Source: Spongilla lacustris
Lineage: Eukaryota; Porifera; Demospongiae; Spongillida; Spongillidae
NCBI GenBank assembly: GCA_949361645.1
Contig: OX442423.1
Span: 2,847,066-2,911,065, forward strand
Reading direction: 5' to 3'
Length of the DNA: 64,000 nucleotides
Below are positions 51,081-61,900 of this stretch, piece by piece (position 1 is the first letter of the stretch; each line of letters begins with the position of its first letter). The notes beneath the pieces are model-generated. The model was not told the origin of the DNA, made no database searches, and was given only the letters and a program-made list of their open reading frames with translations. The translations under genes and the position numbers were made by a program.

Positions 51081-51763
51081 GCGAGCTGGCGAGTAAAGGC
51101 AACGCTTCGTTACCGTTTTAAAACGCTCGATCGAAAACCACGCCCACGAAAGCCAATCCGAAGCCAATCCTACATAGGACCCACTACTGTGGGTCCTGAT
51201 TATGGAACGCCGTTGCCCTCAAAATTCAGAGCGTTTCTATATTTTATTTTATTTTATTATTTTATTTTATTTTTTATTTTATCCATTGTAATTTTGAAAT
51301 ACTAGCCGATAAATAGAAACACTGACTTGATCGCTACTTGTTTTCTTAATAAACACGTTGTTTAGTTCGCTGCGAGGTTGTTACATTTGTTGCTCTGTGT
51401 TCTTAACAGACGCAGCTTGTTTTTACCCATTGAACACCTCTTTGTTGTAGCTTGTTTGGATCGTAAGCGGGCGTGTACTAGTTCTTTAGTTCCTCTCCAT
51501 ACGCATGTAAGCTTATTACCGTAGCCGCGATATCCCCGATTATGTCGCTTTCCTGTTTAAACCCACCCTTCCAGCCGGCGGCAATTTTAAAAGTGTGTGT
51601 GTTTGTGGGGGGGGGAGGGGCAAACTTAGATGGGAGGGTGCGGGAGAGGGGTACCCGACCGTACCCCTCCCGCCCAGCCAGCTAGCGGAGTGCTGTAAGC
51701 TCCCCCATTCTGAGCAAAAGGTAGGTTTCGCTTAGTTTACAATAAAAATAAAACAGTATTCAT

Positions 51764-51765
<2 letters not shown>

Positions 51766-51794
<29 letters not shown>

Positions 51795-51842
51795 CTTTTT
51801 AAAAGTGGGGGGAAAGTTGCCCCCCCCCCCCCCCCCCCCCCC
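51766..51842 (+). repeat. Two poly-C runs in the left arm
   Basis: C runs of about 29 and 23 separated by TTTTTAAAAGTGGGGGGAAAGTTG. The right arm has poly-G at 58195-58266, its mirror. Confidence 0.9.
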
Positions 51843-52265
51843 TAACTGATAGTAAAACCAGACCATATTGTAGGCCTATATGAAATCAACACGTATGTTA
51901 CTCTGACTGTACACAATACGAACAAAGGCTTACATGTACATGCGCATTGCTTAACTACTGAACGTTCTGCTTCTATAAATTATATTTCCTATAAAGTGTG
52001 CTCTTTTTTCTTCTCTTGGTATTGGATTTTCCTTTTGTTCCTTTCTCAGCTCTTCAGTGTGACATTGCACCATAAAACGCTTACACGTTCACGACCAGCA
52101 CTGAAAATTATAACTGGCATGATTTATTTCAATATCAGGTTCTCATACTTCTGAATCCACCTGAACATCTCAGTTCATCACACAAGACCCATTTAACTAT
52201 AACAGTCCTTCCGATGAGAAAGGTTTGGTATAGTTGGCAAAACCAGATATCTAGTTATAATCCTG

Positions 52266-53152
52266 TAGGGTAGGAGTGGATTAGTTGAGCCAAATTTTAG
52301 GGTTAGGTTTATACTGCTCTGGTGTTAATAGTCTGGCATCACTTGGGTACATGTCATAGGAATGTTAGAGACTGGGGATGGGCATGGGGAAAAAACATTA
52401 TAAAAAATCAACTGGTGTTAAATGGCACAACTAACCCAGCCAAGTGGGACTTGAGCCATATGCTGTCTTAATGTGCATATGCTAGCATGAGTATCCAAGG
52501 CCTTCCTGTCTAGATCTCTTGTCCAATGTCCAAACATTGTGAAATAATTGATCAAAGTAAATTCATACACTAATGCACGACACTATACCAATGAGAGCCC
52601 ATAAAATTGATTGCAAATGTTTTAACGTGATTCACAAAGTCATTCTCCATTTTGGAAATATAAACAGAATTGCCTCTGTGATTGTTGCATAGCCAAACAA
52701 GCCTAGCTCACTATTTCTGTTACAAGAATCAATAATACCACTTGATCACAGTTAAAGAGTATGGCCCTTTGAAAATGGCTGTTAAACCCACAACTAACTT
52801 TTGAAGTAAAGAGGAAAGTTGCATAAAATGGAAGCAAGTACATGTATATAGTTTATTTTTAAAATTAATATATCTGCATACTTTCTAACACCCAAGACTG
52901 AAACAGAAATATCATTTGATGAGAGCACAATCTTAAAAAAAAAATAGAATTTCACTCTGATCCTCGCTGTGATCATTAAATTTTGTATTTTTGAATATTG
53001 CATTGTAATGAATACCAAAACAAAATCCTTATATAGAACAAAAAGCTAGTCATTGCACTTAATGTCAATATATGTCAAGTATGTTTCTTCATAGAGCTAA
53101 AAAAAAGGAGTGGCTCAACTAACCTAGTGGCTCAACTAACCATCCTCCCCTA
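52266..53152. mobile_element. Nested element with GTTAGTTGAGCCA ends (left arm)
   Basis: TAGGGTAGGAGTGGATTAGT starts it and the near-inverse, ending CATCCTCCCCTA, closes it. The same insert lies at the mirrored place in the right arm (56588-57779) and in the second palindrome (60167-61049), so it entered before the palindrome was doubled. Short words such as TTAGTTGAGCC recur inside its ends. No transposase frame. Confidence 0.7.
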
Positions 53153-54436
53153 CTTATAATAATTCTCAAAAGGGTTAGGAGAGTCATGTGCATAATGTAT
53201 TATTAATAACTCAAAAATGAATCTAAGTCTCCTTGTTTAATATTTTCAATTCTCTAGTAGTCCACCAAGAACACTGCTTTCTATGCATACAAAAACATTA
53301 AAAGCTTTCAATAGTTCACATGTACATTTAGATGCAGATGCATTAATATTTGGATCTGAAAAACACCATCTTGGGAGTGTAAAAATATCAAGATTAAGAG
53401 CTGGTGGACAAGATTATCTGCAATGAAAGATGGCACTGTGTTCATATTGCATTATAATGCACCCTTGGTCTAATATAGTTAGTTCACCAGAAGTTGCATA
53501 CAATGTTGACGAAACCTGATATTTAGGACTTGGTTAAGTGTAATTATATACTGAATAGTAGACATTAATATTTTAGCCATGATCCAGTACTTTTCAATTT
53601 GGTAAGTTATCTTTTAATATACTATTGTAATAATACTTAACAAGGCTCATACTTATATTTGTGGCCACCAATCCCTCAAGGTACTTATTATGTTATTATG
53701 TTCCAATGACTATTCAATGGATTTTTTAAACACTTACAATTGATCTACAAACTTGGGAGGGACAAAATGGAACTCCTTTGCGCTGATGCATTGATGCCAG
53801 CAAGACTGTTGTTAATAACAATGATTACCTTATACAGAATATGGCATTAACCAATAAGGATTACTTCAAAATGGTTTAGTATACAGTGTAGATTTGACAG
53901 TCCCAGAAAGGCCATCTACTAATGCTAATTTTCTGCAGTGTTTTCCGGCCTTCTAGTAAAACACAGTATATAATCCTTCATATTAGTATATAGATACCTA
54001 CCACAGTGTACACCAGGACATTAGAAAATATGTTTGATACTCACATTGCATGTCTAAATGCAGTTAGTGATTAAAACTCAGTACTCTACAAATATGTACA
54101 CCCACACTTAAAACACTTACCTAAAACCACACCACACTACGGCACATATACTTATACTCCCACTACACACATGTACACATACACTACAGCCACACTATGT
54201 ACACATACATGTACATAGCTATACACTTGCACCCACACTATATTACACAAGTGTGTTGTGCAAGAGTTAGGTGTGTAGTGTGTGTAGGTTGTGTGGGTGT
54301 TGGTGCATTGCATGTTGTGGGAATTTACATGCAGTTCAATTTAATTAATGTAAGTAAATAAGGAGGATTCAATACATCTAGAAGTGTATGCATACTTAAA
54401 TTGATCACGTACAATACATGTGAAGAGAAGTGTGAA

Positions 54437-54866
54437 TGTAGTGTAGTGTAGTGTAGTGTAGTGTAGTGTAGTGTAGTGTAGTGTAGTGTAGTGTAGTGTA
54501 GTGTAGTGTAGTGTAGTGTAGTGTAGTGTAGTGTAGTGTAGTGTAGTGTAGTGTAGTGTAGTGTAGTGCAGTAGTGTAGTGTAGTGTAGTGTAGTGTAGT
54601 GTAGTGTAGTGTAGTGTAGTGTAGTGTAGTGTAGTGTAGTGTAGTGTAGTGTAGTGTAGTGTAGTGTAGTGTAGTGTAGTGTAGTGTAGTGTAGTGTAGT
54701 GTAGTGTAGTGTAGTGTAGTGTAGTGTAGTGTAGTGTAGTGTAGTGTAGTGTAGTGTAGTGTAGTGTAGTGTAGTGTAGTGTAGTGTAGTGTAGTGTAGT
54801 GTAGTGTAGTGTAGTGTAGTGTAGTGTAGTGTAGTGTAGTGTAGTGTAGTGTAGTGTAGTGTAGTG
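54437..54866 (+). repeat. (GTGTA)n satellite at the palindrome centre
   Basis: About 85 pentanucleotide copies with one interruption near 54567, followed to 55230 by diverged GTGTAGGTATGTGTAGTGTA units. Minus-strand frames translate it as His/Tyr/Thr repeats and are artefacts. Confidence 0.95.
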
Positions 54867-56587
54867 TGGGCATATATATGTGTAGTGTAGTGTTGGTGTA
54901 GGTATGTGTAGTGTAGTGTGGGCATAGGTATGTGTAGTGTAGTGTGGGCATAGGTAGGTGTAGTGTAGTGTTGGTGTAGGTATGTGTAGTGTAGTGTGGG
55001 CATAGGTAGGTGTAGTGTAATGTGGGTGTAGGTATGTGTAGTGTAGTGTGGGCATAGGTATGTGTAGTGTAAAGTGGGTGTAGGTATGTGTAGTGTAGAG
55101 TCGGTGTAGATATGTGTAGTGTAGTGTGGTATGGGTGTAGGTATGTGTAGTGTGGGTATAGATATGGGTAGTGTGGGTGTATATGTGTAGTGTATGTATG
55201 TGCAGTGTAGTGTGGGTGTACCATATTAATCACTAAGCCAGCCATGTAAACACTTCCTTACCCAATACATTCTTCATGCATGTGTACCAACTAAAGCTTT
55301 TAAGTTGGGACTTATTGTCTAATGTCCTGGTTATTTTACTGCAACACCGGAAAACACTGCAGAAGAACAGCATTTATTTTAGAGATGACCTATTCCAGTT
55401 ACTGTGTGTACTATATCATTTTTGTAGTAATCCTGTGTTACAATGTGTAGAGCAATACAAAACCTTGTAATGTGATTGTGTGAAAGCTGTTGGATATTGA
55501 TGCAGGTGAACTGTTTATGATCAGTGCTAAAAGTACATTTGACTCGTTGGAACTCATGCATGCAAGACACAGACTATATTTATTCCTCACCATGATTTTC
55601 AGCTACACATTTTTACTTGTCCAGTTGTACCTGTTAGAAATACCTTGCATGAGCATGTCATATGTGCCAAATATTGTAACCTGCAAGTCTCATATGAAAG
55701 ATGTTGATCTATCCCCCTTTTAAAAACTGTATCCCTTAATAAATAGGTTGCAGTATATTTGATTATACTTGTCCCTTCAGTCCTACTCTGTATAGGGGTA
55801 ATCGTTGTAAACTACAGTCTGGATAGGCTTGCTGATATGATTGCATCAGTGCAAAAGCAGTTTGCTTTTGTTCCTCCCAAACATTTGGTTTCGCATTGAT
55901 TATTAATCTTCCAACTGCATGCAGCCCACAGGGTTAAAGGTGAAAGGACATTAATGGCATTGATTGTACAGCAATTATAAAATCAGGGAAATTAATTCAT
56001 TTAAAAAGTCAGTGGCACATAATAATTCATGCATGTACTATGTGGTACATAAGTATATTATGGGATTGGTGGCCACAAATATAATTATGAGCTTCATTAA
56101 ATATTATCATAATGGTATATTTACCAAATTGAAAAGTACTGGTATCAGTACACAGAATACAGTATATTCTATGGCTGAAATATTCAATTTAGGATATTCC
56201 TAATACTCAATTTCACCAAGCACTTGACTCGCCTAACCATTAGGTTTCATCTACATTTACACAACTTCTGGTGAACTATACTAGACCCAAGGTGCATTAT
56301 AAGCAGTGTCAACTTTCATTGCAGATAATCGTGTCCACCAGCTCTTAATCTTGATATTTCTATACTCCTTTTTAGATCCAAATTTTAATGCATATGCATC
56401 TAAACATACATGTGATCTATTGGAACCTCTTTATCTTGTTGTTATACGTATATAAGCATAGAAATCAGTGTTCTTGGTGGACTACTAGAGAATTGAAAAT
56501 ATTAAATGAGGGTACTTAGATTCATTTCACTTTTGAGTTATTAATTATACACTTGACTCTCCTAACCCTTTTGAGAATTATTATAAG

Positions 56588-57779
56588 TAGGGGAGGAGTG
56601 GGTTAGTTGAGCCACTAGGTTAGTTGAGCCACCCCCTTTTTTAGCTCTAAGAAGAAACATACTTGAATTATGCCAACATATACTGACATTGTGTGCCATG
56701 GCTAGCTTTTGTCCTACATAAGGATTTTGTTTTTGTAGTCATTAAAACCATGAGAGACAATTTAAATATCTACTGGTGACGAATGGTCTTCCCATGTGAT
56801 GGTGTATTGGATACAGAGACATTAATGTTCACATAAAATACTAATTTGCCTTCGGTGGGTAGACATCTACCCAGAATGGCCCAGATGAGGGTTAAGTTTA
56901 GCCTGCCATATATTTCAGCCAAAACTTGACTATGGTGGCAGGAAGAAGTGGTGGCAATGCAGGATGCGAGGCGAGAGAAGGTGGTGTGAGCTTCTTGGCC
57001 CCAGTTACAATATATCTCCACAGCAAGTGGGACACAAACCCACCCACAATACAGCATTCAAAAATACGATGATCAGAGAGAAATTCTTTTACAGATTGTG
57101 CTCTCATCAATGACATTTCTGTTTCAGTCTTGGGTGTTAGAAAGTAAAAGTATGCAGATATATTAATGTTTAAAATAAACTATATACATGTACTTTGCTT
57201 CCATTTTATGCAACTTTCCTCTTTACTTCAAACGTTAGTTGTGGAGTTAACAGCCATTTCCAAGGGGCCATACGCTTTAACTGTGATAAAGTGGTATTAT
57301 TGATTCTTGTAACAGAAATAGTGAGCTAGGCTTGTTTGGCTATGCAATAATCACAGAGGCAATTCTGTTTATATTTCCAAAATGGAGAATGACTTTGTGA
57401 ATCACGTTAAAACATTTGCAATCAATTTTATGGGTTCTCATTGGTAAAGTGTCATGCATTAGTGTATGAATTTACTTTGATCAATTATTTCACAATGTTT
57501 GGACATTGGACAAGAGATCTAGACAGGAAGGCCTTGGATACTCATGCTAGCATATGCACATTAAGACAGCATATGGCTCAAGTCCCACTTGGCTGGGTTA
57601 GTTGTGCCATTTAATACCAGTTGATTTTTATAATGCTTTTTTTTTTCTCATGCCCATCCCCAGTCTCTAACATTCCTACGACATGTACCCAAGTGATGCC
57701 CCTTTATACCAGACTATTAACACCAGAGCAGTATAAACCTAACCCTTAAATTTGGCTCAACTAATCCACTCCTCCCCTA
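56588..57779. mobile_element. Nested element with GTTAGTTGAGCCA ends (right arm)
   Basis: Mirror of 52266-53152 but about 305 bp longer, because a retroelement fragment (about 56770-57110) has inserted into this copy only. Confidence 0.7.
56770..57110 (-). pseudogene. Retroelement protein tail inserted in the right arm
   Basis: The minus strand encodes WVCVPLAVEIYCNWGQEAHT, then FSRLAS and IYGRLNLTL, the C-terminal signature shared with the tails at 30.3 and 38.4 kb. Its absence from the left arm at the mirrored site dates it after the palindrome formed. Only the last third is present. Confidence 0.7.
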
Positions 57780-58194
57780 CAGGATTATAACTAGATATCT
57801 GATTTTGCCAACTATACCAAACCTTTTTCTTCGGAAGGACTGTTATAGTTAAATGGGTCTTGTGTGATGAACTGAGATTTTCAGGTGGATTCAGAAGTAT
57901 GAGAACCTGATATTGAAATAAATCATGCCAGTTATAATTTTCAGTGCTGGTCGTGAACGTGTAAGCGTTTTAAGGTGCAATATCACACTGAAGAGCTGAG
58001 AAAGGAACAAAAGGGAAACCAATACCAAGAGAAGAAAAAAGAGCACACTTAATAGAAGATATAATTTATAGAAGCAGAACGTTCAGTAGTTAAGCAATGC
58101 GCATGTACATGCATGTAAGCCTTTGTTCGTATTGTGTACAATCAGAGTAACATACGTGTTGATTTCATATAGGCCTACAATATGGTCTATCAGT

Positions 58195-58266
58195 TGGGGG
58201 AGGGGGGGGGGGGCAACTTTCCCCCCACTTTTAAAAGGGGGTTGGGGGGGGGGGGGGGGGGGGGGG
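58195..58266 (+). repeat. Poly-G runs in the right arm
   Basis: Mirror of the poly-C runs at 51766-51842. Confidence 0.9.
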
Positions 58267-58904
58267 CGATGGATACTGTTTTATTTTTATTGTAAACTAA
58301 GCGAAACCTACCCTTTGCTCAGAATGGGGGAGCTTACAGCACTCCGCTAGCTGGCTGGGCGGGAGGGGTACGGTCGGGTACCCCTCTCCCGCACCCTCCC
58401 CATGATGACCATCTAAGTTTGCCCCTCCCCCCCCCCCCCCCCGACCCCCCCCCCCACACACACACACTTTTAAAATTGCCGCCGGCTGGAAGGGAGGGTT
58501 TTGGAATTAAACAGGAAAGCGACATAATCGGGGATATCGCGGCTACGGTAATAAGCTTACATGCGTATGGAGAGGAACTAAAGAGCTAGTACACGCCCGC
58601 TTACGATCCAAACAAGCTACAACAAAGAGGTGTTCAATGGGTAAAAACAAGCTGCGTCTGTTAAGAACACAGAGCAACAAATGTAACAACCTCGCAGCGA
58701 ACTAAACAACGTGTTTATTGAGAAAACAAGTAGCGACAAGTAGTCAGTGTTTCTATTTATCGGCTAGTATTTCAAAGTTACAATGGTAAAATAAAAATAA
58801 AATAAAATAATAAAATAAAATAAAATATAGAAACGCTCTGAATTTTGAGGGCAACGGCGTTCCATACCTGATAGGCCACTAATAAATTAATTTCAACTTA
58901 AAAT

Positions 58905-58975
58905 GAATGTTTTATATATATATATATAATTATATATATATATATATATATTTATTTATTTATTTATTTATTTGC
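58905..58975 (+). repeat. (TA)n and (TTTA)n between the two palindromes
   Basis: TA dinucleotides followed by TTTA units in the 119-bp gap between copy 1 and copy 2. Confidence 0.9.
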
Positions 58976-58986
58976 ATGTAACAAAG

Positions 58987-61900
58987 TATGGAACGCCGTT
59001 GCCCTCAAAATTCAGAGCGTTTCTATTTTATTTTATTTTTGTATTTATTTTTATTTTTTATTTTATCCATAGTAATTTTGAAATACTATACGATAAATAG
59101 AAACACTGCCTTGATCGCTACTTGAAGTTGCCGTGTTTTCACGTTGTTTAGTTCGCTGCGAGGTTGTTACATTTGTTGCTGTGTATTCTAAACAGACGCA
59201 GCTTGTTTTTACCCATTGAACACCTCTTCGTTGTAGCTTGTTTGGATCGTAAGCGGGCGTGTACTAGCTCTTTAGTTACGTTCCTCTCCATAGTGATACG
59301 CAACGGCATGTATTGTTAGCGGTAGCCGCGATATTATGTTGCTTTCCTGACCAAAGCCCTCCCTTCCAGTGGCGTAGGAAGGAGTTTAAAAGTGGGGGGC
59401 AAACTTTGATGGTCATCATGGGGAGGGTGCGGGAGAGGGGTACCCGTCCCGGCGGTCCCGCCCAGCCAGCTAGGGGAGTGCTGTAGGCTTCCCCATTCTG
59501 AGCAAATGGTAGGTTTCGCTTGGTTTTTAATAAAAATAAAATAGTGTGCTTCGATACACTGTAGTATCGCTGGTGTAAAAGTGGCCCCCTTTTTCCTACG
59601 CCACTGCTTTCGTCTGCATTATGCTTTACCCAATCAGAACGGTGTATGCACGTTGCTTTCTGAGCGGTGATAGAAAACCGGATCTTACAAGGAAAAAACG
59701 CATTTAGGAATCATTATATGATTGAACATTAAAATCACACACAAATCAATTTAAATGTTCAATCACACTCAGACGTCACAGCGATTTTAAAGAGGATTTT
59801 AAAAATCAAAACTTGATTCGACGCTTTTTATGTACATGCGCATTGCTTAACTGCTGAACGTTCTGCTTGTATAAATTATATTTCCTTTACAGTGTGCTCT
59901 TTGTTCTTCTCTTGGTACTGGATTTCCCTTTGTTCCTTTCTCAGGTCTTCAGTGTGACATTGCACCTAAGTCATGTTTTAAAACGCTTACACGTTCACCA
60001 CCAGCACTAAGAATTATAACTGCATGGCATGATTTATTTTAATATCAGGTTCTGAATCCACATGAACATCTCAGTTCATCACACAAGACCCATTTAACTA
60101 TAACAGTCCTTCTGAAAAAAAAGGTTTGGTATAGTTGGCAAAACCAGGTATCTAGTTATAATCCTGTAGGGGAAGAGTGGGTTAGTTGAGCCAAATTTTA
60201 GGGTGAGGTTTATTCATTTTGGTTAATAGCCAGATATATAAAGGGGCATCACTTGGCATGTCGTAGAAATGTTAGAGACTGGGGATGGGCATGAGAAAAA
60301 GGACATTATAAAAAATCAACTGGTGTAAAAACTAACCCAGCCAAGGGTTCAATTGATCTTTGAGCCATATGCTGTCTTAAGCTAAAGTTATGTGCATATG
60401 CTAGCATGAGTAGGCCAAGGCTTTCTTGTCTCTTGTCCAATGTCCAAGCATTGTGAAATAATTGATCAATGTAAACTCATACACTAATGCATGACAATTT
60501 ACCAATGAAAGCCCATAAAATTGATTTGCAAGTGTATTAACATGATTCACAATGTCATTCTCCATTTTACAAATATAAACAGAATGCCTCTGAGATTGTT
60601 TCATAGCCAAACAAGCCTAGCTCACTATTTCTGTTACATGAACCAATAATGCCATACGATCGCAGTTAAAATGTACGGCTCAACTAACCCGTTTGCAAAT
60701 GGCTCTTAACCCCACTGATAACTTTTCAAGTAAAGAGGAAAGTTGCATAAAACGGAAGCAAAGTATATAGTTTATTTTAAACATTAATATAGCTGCATAC
60801 TTTTACTTTCTAACACCCTAGACTGAAACAGAAATATCAATGATGAGAGCACAAACCGTGAAAAAAATAGAATTTCACTCTGATCATCAAATTTCTTATT
60901 TTTGAATGTTACATTGTAATGAATACAAAAGCAAAATCCATATGTAGGACAAAAAGATAGTCATTACACTTAATGTCAATATATGTTAGCATAATTCAAG
61001 TATGTAGCTAATAAAAAGGGGGTGGCTCAACTTACCCACTCCTTTCCTACTTATAATAATTCTCAAAAGCGTTAGGCAAGTCAAGTGTATCGTTAATAAC
61101 TCAAAAGTGAAATCCTTTATTTAATAATTTCAATTTTCTAGTAGTCCACCAAGAACACTGATACACATAACAGCAAGATAAAGAGCGTTCAATAGTTAAC
61201 ATGTACATTTAGATGCAGATGCATTAAAATTTGGATCTAAAAAAACACCACCTTGGGAGTGTAGAAATATCAAGATTAAGATCTCATAATTGCTGGTGGA
61301 CAATGCATTTATAATGCACCTTGGGCCTAGTATAGTTCTCCAGAAGTTGCATACAATGTTGACGAAACCTGATGTGTGGGGTATGTTGGAATGAATTTAT
61401 ATAGTGAATAGTAGGAATATCCTAAATTGAATATTTTAGCCACGGAATTTACTGTATTCTGTACATACCTGATCCAGTACTTCAATTTAACATACCATTA
61501 TAATAATACTTAACGAGGCTCATACTTATATTTGTGGCCACCAATCCCCCAAGATACTTGTGTACTACATAATACATTATTATGTGCCAATGACTATTCA
61601 ATGGAGTTTTTAAACATTTACAATTGATCTACAAACTTGGGAGGAACAAAAGGAAACTCCTTTGCTCTGATGCAATGTTACCAGCAAGCATTACCCAGAC
61701 TGTTGTTAACAATGATTACCCTATACAGAGTATGGCATTAACCAAGAAGGATTATTTCAAAATGGTTTGGTGGATTTGGCAGTCCAGTTTTACCCCCAGA
61801 AAAATAGAAAAGGCCATCTACTAATGCTGTTTTTCTGCAGTGTTTTCTGGCCTTCTAGTAAAACACAGTAATCCTTCATGTTAGCATGTAGATACCTACC

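Larger units (their letters stand above)
51201..58867. mobile_element. Giant palindromic element, 7.7 kb, with 6-bp target duplication
   Basis: Outer ends TATGGAACGCCGTTGCC and its inverse, with CCTGAT on both sides (51195-51200, 58868-58873). Left arm 51201 to about 54400 is mirrored by right arm about 55240 to 58867. Matching landmarks include the poly-C/poly-G tract, the GTTAGTTGAGCC inserts and the TGGTGGCCACAAATATAA region. The centre is a GTGTA satellite. No substantial gene is seen. A second copy starts at 58987. Confidence 0.9.

Noticed and set aside
54325..55245. Long minus-strand open frames of His/Tyr/Thr repeats
   Set aside because: They are translations of the GTGTA satellite, open in several frames at once because the pentamer lacks stops. 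No independent coding signal.
51201..58867. Polinton/Maverick, because of the 6-bp duplication and long inverted repeats
   Set aside because: Elements of that type are 15-20 kb with polymerase, integrase and capsid genes and short ends beginning AG. None of these is present here.
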